A stretch of DNA of 64,000 nt. It comes from Clavulina sp. PMI_390 (Eukaryota > Basidiomycota > Agaricomycetes > Cantharellales > Hydnaceae). The stretch covers positions 310,001-374,000 of the forward strand of contig WIDE01000009.1 of assembly GCA_015039315.1 (NCBI GenBank), read 5' to 3'. The translations under genes were made by a program, and so were the position numbers. Positions within the stretch are counted from its first letter, which is position 1. Each line of letters opens with the position of its first letter. Positions 25,394-35,965 of this stretch are shown in pieces. Below the pieces are notes generated by a model. It ran no database searches, was not told the origin of the DNA, and was given only the letters and a program-made list of their open reading frames with translations.

Positions 25394-28031
25394 ATGAGCT
25401 ACGACCATGTTCCAACGACTGCCACGTCTCCGTCACACTCCCCGACCCTCCAAACTCGAAAGTCTGTGGAGTCTGTGAATTCAGACACCGAGCTAAGAGG
25501 GTTAGAAATGACAGACGGTCCGAGTGGCGCTGAGACCTTTGCTCCCCTTCCTTCGCGGCACCGAAGATCTAGCACTGTAGGAAGCATGGTCTTTCCGCTC
25601 ATGACGCTCTCACTCAGCGAAGCAGATGAGGGCGGACGGCCGACAACCGAACGAACAGTTGGTCTGGCCGGTGGTAAGATCTCTCTAGAGCTCTTGACCT
25701 ATTACCGTACTCTAATATGCGCTCCTCTTAATCTGCTCCTGTTTAGGCATTGCATTGGTTGTAGGCTCCCAGATAGGATCTGGCATCTTGTGAGTCGAAC
25801 TTTGAGCGGAATTTTGTATCAGGCCGCCATCTTACCCGCATTATTCCTAGCTCTGCACCGGGCGTAGTCATTGCCGACGTCAAGTCTGTAGGCGCTGCGC
25901 TCACTGTATGGCTCATATCTGGAGTGCTTGCTTGGACAGGTGCAAGGTCAGCGCCTATCCCACTGAATATTCAACTGCTATTATCATATCATCTAACGCG
26001 ATGATACCTCTCATAGCTCGTTTGCTGAGCTCGGCTCTATGATTCCCCTCAACGGCGGAGCACAGGCCTACCTCGCCTATTCTTATGGACCTCTCGTATC
26101 ATATCTCTACACATGGACTGCTATATCTTTATTGAAGCCGTGCAGTGCGGCCATAATTTCCCTTGTATTTGGGTGCGGCTTCCTCAGGTTTTTCTCTGAT
26201 ATCATGATCTCATGCTAACAAAACTCTGCGCCATATTAGGGAGTATCTCTGTCGAATAATGTTTCATGCTACACAAGCCGACGCCCTGCCTAATGAGATA
26301 CCAGAATGGGCCATCAAGATTACCGCTTTCGTTGCTATCACCCTTGTCACTGTCATAAATATCGCCTCGAACCGCCTTGGCTCAAGAGCAAATGTCCTCT
26401 TCACGGTGCTAAAAGTGCGTCTTTTGCAAGAGAAATTTGGAATATTCGACTCATCCTGACCCTGTTATTAGGTCGGTGCGCTGGTACGTGGCTCGAGCAG
26501 GTCTATATTATATCTTCCTGACATATGCACTTTCATAAGGTTGCCGTGCTTGTGTTAGGTCTCATCCAGATTGCTAGAGGGAAAACTTCATCGTCTCTTA
26601 CGGAACCAATGTTCTCTGGAACTTCCTCTAACCCCTCTTCATTCGCACTAGCGTTATACTCTGGACTCTGGCAAGTACCTCCTGACAATGATTCCATTCA
26701 GAAATCTCACATGTGCTTGTTGGTAGGGCTTTCGATGGCTGGGATCAGTCTAATCTAATTGCAGGGGAACTAAAATCGGCAGAGAAGACGTTACCAAGAG
26801 TCATTCATATTAGTATGGCTGTGGTCCTGGTTAGCTATTTCCGTTTTTCCGACTCATTTGGAAAGTCTCATAAACCATCCTTGATGGCCCCCTAGACCTT
26901 ATATTTGGCGGCCAACGTAGCTTACTTCGCTGTGCTTGAAAAGGTCTGTTCTCGTATGTTCATATTCCGCAGACTCTGGTTCTGACAATCCATTCGTAGG
27001 CTACTGTCGGGCTCAGCAACACGGTAGCGATGGATTTCGGTCGTGATCTCTTTGGATCGATCGGTGCCGTTGTCTTCTCGATCGTGGTAGCTATCAGCTC
27101 CTTCGGCGCACTGTCAGGTATGCGTATTCTGCGATCCACTGATCAAAGTTGACGCGAATCCTTACTCCTCTGCTTAGCTGGTGGATTTGCCTCTGCCCGA
27201 GTCGTATATGTGGCGGGGCAGGAAGGTTACTTGCCCAAAATGTTTGGCCAATTGCATAGCTCTCGGAAGACCCCTGTGAATGCGCTGCTCCTCAATATGG
27301 CACTGGCATCTGTATTTATTGCCGTCGGCGGAGGGTTCAGGACTCTTGTCAACGTGCTTGGTGTCGCGGCTTGGGGATTCTATTTCCTAACGGTGACTTC
27401 CCGCCCTCCTTCTGATGTCCATCTCCCGTTCTCATTTGAGCTTCACAGGTGGTTGGTCTCCTTATCCTACGCGTGACTGAGCCGAGGCTGGAAAGGTACG
27501 TAGTTGTCGCTCATGCGGTTGATCGAGTTGCTGATTCCGCGATGTCTATAGACCGTATAAGACTTGGATTATAACCCCAGTAGCTTTCTCTGCCGTGGCG
27601 TTATTCCTTCTGTTAATGCCTGTATTTGCTGCCCCCATGGAAGCGTTGTCTGCCGTTGGTATGTACCTGATCCTGCACTGCATCGGTCATAACCGCTGAT
27701 TCGCCGACGTCGTCGGACTGCTACAGGGTTCGTTGCAGTCGGGGTACCACTATACTATGCTACCCGAAAGCACCATGTTGCTTCCGTCATGCGATCGTCG
27801 AGCAGAAGAAATTCTGATCTCGACGAGTCCTTCTTTGCCAGGATACAAGGTACTTCCTCCGTCTTTGCGATACATTCCCCTGTTGTCATACTGATCGCTT
27901 CCCTTATTACACCCATAGCCTTTTTCGCTGGGATTGTCGGCCGGCTCACAGGGAAGCCCGTGTCATCTCGACATACACGTCTCGATGATCACGAAGAGAC
28001 AGTAGAGATGCTCGAAGCTAGCGACCGTTGA
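25394..28031 (+). CDS. APC-superfamily amino-acid permease, LAT/Mup1 type
   Basis: Plasma-membrane amino-acid transporter with about 12 membrane segments and many short introns. A cytosolic N-terminus of about 90 residues (MSYDHVPTTATSPSHSP…) is Ser/Thr-rich. The first membrane segment has the APC substrate motif VVGSQIGSGI-like, interrupted by introns near 25750. Recognisable later parts include SVGAALTVWLISGVLAWTG, SSFAELGSMIPLNGGAQAYL, SLLKPCSAAIISLVFGEYL, ITAFVAITLVTVINI, WAFDGWDQSNLIAGELK, FGALSAGGFASARVV, GQEGYLPKMFGQLH and LNVLGVAAWGFYFLTVVGLL. The tail is cytosolic and acidic, ending EMLEASDR. This pattern matches LAT-type permeases such as fungal methionine permeases; the substrate cannot be read from the sequence. 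The exon before AFDGWDQ requires a GC donor at 26671 to keep the frame. Confidence 0.88.
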
Positions 28032-28532
28032 TATGTATAGACAGAGTCCACTGCGCTTTTGCTTAATTAACTTCCCTATATTCTCGCCTCTTTTGTGACT
28101 GTTAACACTCATGACGATGTGAAAACCTATTTTGTGGGATTGGGTCAAGCATAATTTTAAGAAGAGACCGCACGCTGAGCAGTTCCATGGTGTCAGTGAT
28201 CCGCCACCGCATATGTGTTTCCTAAGAAGTGCCAAGGCTCTATTCATCGACATTTATAGACCTCCGTGGCACTGGTCGTCAGTGCTCCTACTGGCAGTTG
28301 CTCTCAAGTAGCTCCTGATGATCAACTGTTGTCCTGTTGTGCTCTGGGTTGTACGATCAGATGTTGTTGAATGAGGATCCGCACTAATCTGGATTGAGTA
28401 ATCAGGTGGCCCGCGCCCGCCGCTGATAAATACCTCTGCCAGCTCGCTCCCTTCCTCCCCCTCTCAACATCCATCCAATAAATCACTCACTCATCCCACA
28501 TCCCCCCCAATCCCCAACACCTATATCTCTCC
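28032..28532. other. intergenic region upstream of ATX1
   Basis: No gene found. The last 100 bases are C-rich on the plus strand (CCCTCTC and CCCCCCAATCCCC tracts), typical of the pyrimidine-rich leader of expressed fungal genes. A GATAAATA at about 28423 could serve as a TATA-like element. Confidence 0.4.
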
Positions 28533-29124
28533 ATGGCTGTAAGTGTCGTATAGGCGTCCAAGGTTGGGCCAGCATTCATTGACTCCGTCTACCTCCACAT
28601 AACCCTCGATCTGATCTCGCTGCTGGTTCGGGACATCTCTGGATAATGCAATACCTCTGTTGGGCCACGTCCTCTAGGTCTACAAGTTTGACGTCAAGGT
28701 ATGGCTCTTCATTCTCCCAGGTACCAACGGACGCATCAAGCTGACTGAACGATTCGATCTCCCCTTGTTCGTTGGTGATGGCGTGCTTGCTGCTGACATA
28801 GATGACCTGCTCCGGCTGCTCTGGCGCCGTGACCCGCGTGCTGAACAAGAAGGAGGGTCAGTAGCTCGCTACCTTCCACTATTCCTCTCTCTGTAGCTGA
28901 CGTTGCTGGGCTGTGATGGAAATCAGGTGTCGAGTCGTTCGATGTCAGTCTTGAGAAGCAAGAGGTCATCGTCCGTGGCACTGCCCCTTACGATGACGTG
29001 CTGGCCACCATCAAGAAGACCGGGAAGGAGGTTAGTTCTCTCCTCTTCTTCATTGGACAAGTGTCGACGCTGACAGATATGGTGCTGCTAGGTCCGCTCC
29101 GGGGAGGTCGTCGAGGCTGCGTAA
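28533..29124 (+). CDS. ATX1: copper chaperone Atx1
   Basis: Small cytosolic metallochaperone that carries Cu(I) to the Golgi P-type ATPase. Five exons give 72 residues: 28533-28538, 28678-28698, 28802-28856, 28927-29030 and 29092-29124. The protein is MAVYKFDVK then MTCSGCSGAVTRVLNKKE, GVESFDVSLEKQEVIV, PYDDVLATIKKTGKEV and RSGEVVEAA. The MTCSGC motif binds copper through its two cysteines, and IKKTGKEVRSG is the usual C-terminal lysine-rich face. It aligns from end to end with yeast Atx1. The first coding exon is six bases and the second 21 bases, so gene finders are likely to miss its true N-terminus. Confidence 0.93.
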
Positions 29125-29707
29125 ATAAATGCTGCTAGACCTGGACATGCTCACATTCTCGTCTTCTGGAATATGCTCTATCGCTATCGCTGTCTATGCC
29201 ATGTACCCCATCCGGCCCTCCTGCCATGTACAAATCAAAGAATTAATTGTCATGTATCCAAGATGCAGTCTCCAGATTAGGAATGAACGAACGGGGGATT
29301 GTTGATCATTTAGAACGCCAAGCGGGAAAGAAAGCTTTATTGGAAAAAGAAAAGGACCCAACATAATGAGAGCTACAAAGTGCGAACCAAGGAAGGAGAA
29401 AAAGAAACACAACTAGAACATGGCATCGTTTCGAGACAAATGCTAGACGCTCTAGAGGCAATTGTGAAGGTGGGCAAAGAAAATTAGCCTAGATGAGTAA
29501 CCCTTGAGATGCAGAAAGTGAGGAAGAGAAGTGTGCTCGTGCTCCGGAGGTCAAGGTGATTCTATGGGAAAGGGGTAATGGATTTGGCCAGCATGACTTG
29601 AGACAAAGAGAGTGGTGAATCAGAGCCAACGTTCACTCACAAGTCGCCCGGATTTGCAACTGTGAAAGAAGCGTGGGCTTGTGAAAGAAGCGGAAATAAA
29701 TCATTCT
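29125..29707. other. convergent intergenic region between ATX1 and SIP5
   Basis: Both flanking genes end here, so the stretch holds two 3' UTRs. I see no open frame of note, no repeat and no RNA gene. Purine-rich and AT-rich runs at 29310-29410 fit the 3' UTR of the minus-strand gene. Confidence 0.4.
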
Positions 29708-32700
29708 TCATGAAGTCTCGTCCTCGCGAACCCTAACCAAGTCTGCACCTGTCACGCTCCCATAACCAAACCCGTCCTCCGTGCTCGCCTCACTCGCCCT
29801 CTCACCCTCACTCTCGCTTTCACTAGAATCCTCCTCTCCACCGTCACGACCGCCAGCACCGTCCTGCCCCTGTCGCGGCTGCTGGTGTGCCTGATGATGA
29901 TGGTGGTGAATAAGGGGCGCATTCCCTTCCTCCTCCGCATCTTCAACTTCGGCTGGCTCGGACGACGGCAAAAAGTCGTAATATGCCTCACTTTCGTCCT
30001 CTCCATCCTCAGAATTGCTCAGCAGCGAAAGCTGCGACATTTGAGATGTCTGACGCATTGCGCGAGGTGGTTGAGACGCGCTAGGAATAGCTGAAGATGG
30101 GTCTGAGGCGGATAGTGGAGAGAGTGTCGAGTTTGATGAAGGGAAGCGGCCTGGAAGGGAGGGAGGGACACCTGAAACTGGAGAGGAAGTTGCCTCAGTG
30201 GACAGTGAGAGTGCAGTGGTTGGAAGAGCTGCAGGATCCACCGTGGCCGTCATGGGAGGTGAGGGAGCCGTCCTGGCCGGGCCATTCTCGGTGGGTAGAG
30301 ATGAGACACCATTATCAGGAGGCACGACAGACACCTCTGCATCCTCCAGAGTGTTTGAACGCGAAGGGTCCATTTCTACTTGTGGTGTTACCTCGCCAGA
30401 GGCGAGTGGAACCGGGGTAGATGTTCCAGATGCCTGGGGAGTGATGTTGGACGCTTCTTCAGCTGGGGTAATGACGCCGGGAGCGTTATCTCTTGAGGCT
30501 GGACTTTCCCCTCGTGCTCCTACTTCACCGCGCGGTTCCTCAGCGACATTGCGAGTAGGGGTGTGTTGTCCAGAGGCACCTTCCGCAAGCGTGGGCTCAG
30601 CTCCATTTCCCGACACCTCGGGAACGAGTGAAGAACGCTCGGCCTCTCCGCCAGGAGTGAGAGTCCTTCCCAGCGGTCCTTGGTCTCCTGCTCCTGGTCC
30701 CACGCCCAATATCGCAGCCGCCATACTGCTCGACGCTCCAAGCATTGCAGCTAGCGCACTAGGAGGACCAGATGCGGCCTGGGCTCGCGGTGCAGCAGGA
30801 GCACCAAGGGCAAGCGCTGCATTTCCTAATGCCGAGGATGTCGATGTGCCAAAGCCTCGGAGGGGACTGGAAGAAGAGCCTGATGGAGGGATGGAAGGTG
30901 GTGTGTGCGAGGAGGAAAGTATTGACGTTGCAGGGAGACTAGACGATAGCTGCGCTCTTGTATCTCTCGGAATATCAAGTGAAGAGGATGTTGAGCTTGG
31001 GGGGGCTGGTGAATGAGATCGCGGGCGAGAAGGTGGGGCGGGGGAGGATGAGGATGGGGCAAGGGCCACGGAGGCCGGACCCGCGGCTGACGAACTAGCG
31101 CCTTCAGTCGCAGAAGCTGTCCCACCTGCCGCTGCTTTTTTCGCCTCCTCTTCGCGAGCTTTCCTCTGTCGCTCGTTTTCTTCCACCATAGAAAGACGCA
31201 TCGCTTCCATGACCATCAACTGGGCAAATCAGAAATAAAAAGGACAAAGCAATCAGCGAGCGTCAAAAAGTGATCGGCTCCGTTCGCTTAGATAAAATGC
31301 AAGGAAAACGCACCTCTTCCAGATCAGGCCCACCCATCTGCCCCAGCAATTGATTGAGATCACCATTCCCAGCCTGGTGACGTCGTCGCCTCCCGCTCCT
31401 GGACCCTGCATTCTCGTCAATAACCACAGCGCCCTCCGAGCCAGGAGGAAGTGCGACCACACGCCCTGAGGTGATGCCCACAGGGATGAGCTGATCTCCT
31501 ATTTGACGCATGACAATGCGGCGATTTGCTCGCCGCGCGACTGTCGCTCGTACGGCGTTCAACTTGGCCTCCCAGTCGGGTCGGATTTGGTCTATTGTGG
31601 GCAATTTTGATCAGTTTCACCATTTGATAATGCAGAGGAGACAAACGCACCAATTGTGACAACGTCTGCAGAGGTATGACTGACGCTCTTCCGCCGCCTT
31701 TTCCCTTCCCTGACGCCCGTTTCGGTTGACGCATTCGAGGCATTCGAGCCCGATGAGCTGTGGGTTAGGATTTCAGGTCTTGGATGCTACGAGGATGGCA
31801 ACCGGAACGCAGAAGAATACGAAGAAAATTGGCGAATGAAGAGAAGAGCAGCAATGCAAATCAGCAAGCGAAGTAGAGATCTTCATAATGAACTAGCCAC
31901 GCACCCCAGAACCTTCTGCACCAATCCCCGCACGCCAATTGGGCGGGACATATGTCACACCAAAGTTGCTTTGCATGCAATAGGGACAGCAGGCGGGCTC
32001 GGAGACGAGGTGGGTTGTCGTAGGGTCTGCTCGCTTGATGTGGACAAAACATTCGGTGCAGATGGCTTGGTCGCAGCATCGCGTGTGATTGATGTTGGGA
32101 GGATAATACTGAGTATTCGGTCAAGAGTAGAATCAGTCCGAGAGCGGTATAAAGCCACGAGGGGCACATATAGACAGATAGCGAAAATCGAGTTGATTGA
32201 GTCAGAAGCAAAAACACACATGTCGTTGAGGATAAGAGTTGCCAAGTAGTAAGCGAAACGAACAACTTACGAGGAAACAAATCGGACAGTCAACAGCACC
32301 ACGATATAGCTGAGCTTCGAGGTTGCGCTGCTGCTGCATGGCGAGGAGGGCTTGCTGAGCCTGACTCGAAGCGGAGGCCGAAGACGAGTTTTGTCCACGG
32401 CTAGACGACTTGCCAGCCGCGTGTCGAAGCGCAGAGGCGGCACTTTGCAGATGTGGTGCTGTCGAACTGAACGATGATGTCGATGAGTGCATCGTCGCTG
32501 CCGAGCTGCTGGACGGACCGCCATGGCTGCTGACGCTGGGTGTGTTCGAGCCGCGTCCACTCCCGCCGCCTGACGCCGAGTCATCATTAGCAAGTGATGA
32601 TGTGGAACCATCAGGGAGAGGTGGTTTCTTCTGCGCAGCCAGGATCTGGTCGGCGGTCCAGTCTTCTTCGTAGTCTTCCAACGGCCGATAGAACGGTGCG

Positions 32701-32849
32701 AGCTTGCGATGTACGATGAGTTGTGCGACGATATTCTGATGCCAGTCGCGGCTCGCAGACGGGTATATTCCACCCTGCGGTATGAGATAGCCATACTCGA
32801 CGGTCTCATCCTCGACCGTGCGCTCCTTGGACGACGCGGTGTTGCCCAT
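29708..32849 (-). CDS. SIP5: Sip5-family RING-type zinc-finger protein
   Basis: Starts [20 protein letters not shown]; the glycine after Met could be N-myristoylated. The N-terminal part ([34 protein letters not shown]) is the conserved Sip5 region, followed by a Ser/Gly-rich linker. The RING-like finger begins AVDCPICF and continues over an intron at about 32270 with [20 protein letters not shown] and [16 protein letters not shown]. Further exons carry [34 protein letters not shown] and a charged helix [20 protein letters not shown]. The last exon, 29708-31219, is about 500 residues of low complexity rich in Ser, Pro, Ala and Thr, ending in an acidic stretch. Yeast Sip5 interacts with the Snf1 kinase and the Glc7 phosphatase adaptor Reg1; that role is carried over by homology. 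The long open frames opposite this exon are composition artefacts. Confidence 0.85.
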
Positions 32850-34055
32850 GATGACGACAAGTGGGAATAGATATTATACAGATGATATACTCAGGCCGAC
32901 GAGGGGGCGTGCTGCAACGTCGGCGACCTGAGCACGCAGCAGCGATGGTGACAAAGCAGATGGCGATGACGTGCGCAGCGACGTTGCCAGAGTCTATGAG
33001 GACAGAGGGTGTGTTCTGGGTAGAAGCCCGACTTGCCTGTCGTGTGATTCCCGCGCTTAAGCCCCAGGCTCAACCTCCACCTTTTTTGCCATGCGACTCA
33101 TAAAACTCTGTAGTAGTAGTAGTAGTATATTAATCCACAACGTATCCCACAATCATCTGGCTAACAACGTGGGGCCCTTCAGGGATAGTTTCCGTAGCAC
33201 ACACTCATGTCCCGACTGGCTCCTTTCCCGGGTGAGAGAACCCAAGGCAACCAGGATCGACCGATTGAGTTAGTTCCTTCTTGACACCATTTCACGTCTC
33301 GTGTCCAGGCCATCGTCCAGAGCCCCTGTAGATAACGCACTTCAAGCTTCCATGTGAATTGGCCAAGTTTCCCTTACAGCCTGAAGGGCTTAGGGAGGGC
33401 CAATCACTTTCAACGCCTCCCCGCCCCCGCTTCAGTCATACCTCAATACAGCTCTCTATTGCACAGTACTGAAGATCAGCCAACCCTATCGACCAATTGT
33501 CACTTGTCTGCTCTTGAGCTCAATTCGTCTTCCGTATCACCATCGCCCCTATAAGCACTGCTGGTTGCGAAACATGCCATGGAAACCATCTGCAGCCAGA
33601 ACTGAACAACCGCCCGAGGCTTCGCTCCTCAACATCACGAAACGATAGATCTTGGACAACGTCATAAATAATATTCTTTGGTTTGAATGACGCTTATGAA
33701 CGGCGTGCGTAGTGGTAAATGTACACGGTTTTTGAGGTCAAGATGAAGAGTTACGCCTGGTGGGCGTGATGCAGATAATAATTAGGAACGTGATGTCAGC
33801 TGGAGAGGGGCGACGCCAAGCGGGTGGTAAATGGTGGAGGGTAGAGAATAACCTCATGTTTGAGGAGAATATGGGGGAGTCCTCGTGTATAGGACGTGCG
33901 AGGATAAGGTATAAGTTGCCACTGGCAAGAGGAAAGGCGGATCATGCATGATGGGCCAAGAGACGAAGGGTGAGCTACATGGGTGTACGCCCTGCAGGAG
34001 TGGCCGCCAGCGGTATTCTCGTCTCATGGAGCGATGTGCTCAGTAATTGACCTGC
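32850..34055. other. 1.2-kb gene-free region
   Basis: Contains a short (TAG)n microsatellite at about 33110-33127 and otherwise nothing I recognise. Short open frames here have no introns, no domain and biased composition. The part next to 32850 is the promoter region of SIP5. Confidence 0.45.
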
Positions 34056-34805
34056 TTAAGCGCGTTTTCCGGCGGATGTCAACCCGCCTTGGGGTAGGCC
34101 AAGGGAGAATGCAGGCTCTGCACATTTGGTCGTCTGCGAAGGGCCGCTGGGTGGGTTGTTAGCTGGAACTAGAGAGCTTCGAGGCCTTCCTCTCTGCTTC
34201 GCTGGGCCTTGGCCCGTGAGCTGCCCAAGAGCGGAGCGGTCAGGTTCGGACGTGCTGGGTGATTGAGATGGGGAATGGGGTGAGGACAAGGTCGACACTG
34301 ATGATGTAGGAGAATGGTCAACGGGGGAAGATGGGAGGAGTGGTACAGTGCACTGGACATCGGATGGGTGAGGGGTGCCATTCTTGCCCATGCGACGGGG
34401 GTGGTGTTCTCCCGGTGGGATCGGGACAACGCCTGCCACCGCAGCAGGATCAGATGCCTGACGACTCATCCTCATGTCCGTCAGGGCCCATGTGCGAGGA
34501 TCCACAGCACCATTGCCAGAGGATGCTTTCGTTTCAGTGCCGCTAGCGGCAGTCGTGGATGCGGCATCACTACGGTCTGCTGTTGCTTCCGCCCGTCGCC
34601 GCTCGAGGGGACTGCGTATTTTGGAACGTTCCAGGACCACAGGGGGTTCGTCTGCAAGCTGTGAGCTGGTGGGGCGTGGCCGCTTCTCCTGATGAGCGTG
34701 GAAGTACTGGCTGCGAGCACGCATAAAGCCCTGGAGGGAATACGCGGCGAGGGAAGCAGCATATTCGCGCTCGCGCAGTTGGCGGTCGACGATGGGGTCG
34801 TTCAT
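34056..34805 (-). CDS. orphan low-complexity protein
   Basis: Single-exon frame of 249 codons. The N-terminal 60 residues look structured and helical: MNDPIVDRQLREREYAASL followed by AAYSLQGFMRARSQYFHAHQ. The rest is disordered, rich in Ser, Pro and Thr (SPTSSVSTLSSPHSPSQSPS). No domain is recognisable. The start codon gives a plausible amphipathic opening and the frame is long, but the composition could also produce a chance frame. It is transcribed away from the glycosyltransferase pair. Confidence 0.55.
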   Translation of the reverse strand: MNDPIVDRQLREREYAASLAAYSLQGFMRARSQYFHAHQEKRPRPTSSQLADEPPVVLERSKIRSPLERRRAEATADRSDAASTTAASGTETKASSGNGAVDPRTWALTDMRMSRQASDPAAVAGVVPIPPGEHHPRRMGKNGTPHPSDVQCTVPLLPSSPVDHSPTSSVSTLSSPHSPSQSPSTSEPDRSALGQLTGQGPAKQRGRPRSSLVPANNPPSGPSQTTKCAEPAFSLGLPQGGLTSAGKRA

Positions 34806-35965
34806 GATGGGGGTGAACGTTGAATAGTGCGAAGTTCTGCGTCGGTAGATGTGGGGCCAAGCCGCAAATGACTGAGCAGATCGCTAATTATGAGAGAAGA
34901 CCAAGATGCTTATGTTTGTAGGGATTCGAATGAAGGGGAGAGAGGTCTGATAAGTTCGTCAAGAGGGAGGAGTTATGAGAACGGTGGTATAAGGGAGAGG
35001 CAGTGTGAGCATGTCGTCAACCCATGATCATCAGGAGCTTTGCGACAGCGGGCGGTATATTGGGGCATGTCATATCTCGGGCAAAGGTTGGAGCAACATT
35101 TGAAACTGCGCAGCGTTTTTCTGAGGTAGCCTCGATCGCCAAGCAAATGCGTCATAACTCAGTTCCAATTTGTGCAATACAGGGCCTGGAACTCAGGATA
35201 CCAGCGCGCTGGTCATGGCTTTGCATGGTCTCCTGCTCAACTTTGTTCAGTAGGAGCAATACCCGAATGGATGACGATGACGTGATGATGTGACCGGGAG
35301 CATAGTGTGACTGCGCGTCGTGTCACATACAGGGTTGTTGTTTTCCCTCGGCTGGTCTCCTGTCAAAGCGGCCAGCAAGACCCTTACGCCGCCGCTCGTA
35401 AAGGTTGCCTCCCAGGCAGTGCCGGGAGATTTTGGTGTGAGACCAGAAGTGGACCAAAAGAGAGCAATCCACATTTAGCTCCACGATGGTATAAAGTGCG
35501 TGGAGGATTTGCACTGCACATTGCTGTGATAGGTTTGTGCGTTTCCATGATACATCGGATTGTTTAGTGGGATGAGCTATGGCATCTCCAGTTTACCTTC
35601 GATGGGGACTAGAAGATACAACTCTCAACTTTGGTCCTTATCACTTTACCTCCCTTTTAAGATGGTAGCACAGTCCAAATATTGATCAAGCCGCCTCGCC
35701 GTAGGTTTCTCTCCTTTCCTCCGTGTGCCATGCACCTATCAACACCCACTCCGCAGTTCTCTGAGGCCTGCTTATATTTATGCCAATATGCACCCGATTA
35801 ACGGCTATAATTAAGCACCGGTACACCCTCGATACCATCCGATCATGTTCAGGGGTACCCTGAGCATTTGGAGCGCCAGCTCCTCGTCCTCCCACCGTAT
35901 TTTTATCTTGGCAACCTTTTTTTTTCTCTCATTTGACAACGACGACTTGACCTCACCCTTTGGCG
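34806..35965. other. 1.16-kb divergent intergenic region
   Basis: No gene, RNA or clear repeat. It lies between the orphan minus-strand gene and the first glycosyltransferase-like gene. TATA-like stretches occur at about 35490 (GTATAAAG) and 35808 (TATAATTA), the latter about 155 bp before the next ATG. Confidence 0.4.

Noticed and set aside
30198..31016. 272-codon open frame on the plus strand opposite SIP5
   Set aside because: It is the antisense shadow of a Ser/Pro/Ala-rich exon; composition mirrors the sense strand, with no domain and no intron pattern of its own.
33640..33960. Possible tRNA or small RNA in the gene-free region
   Set aside because: I looked for a T-loop GGTTCGAATCC-type box with a matching acceptor stem and found none convincing here; a covariance-model scan would be needed.
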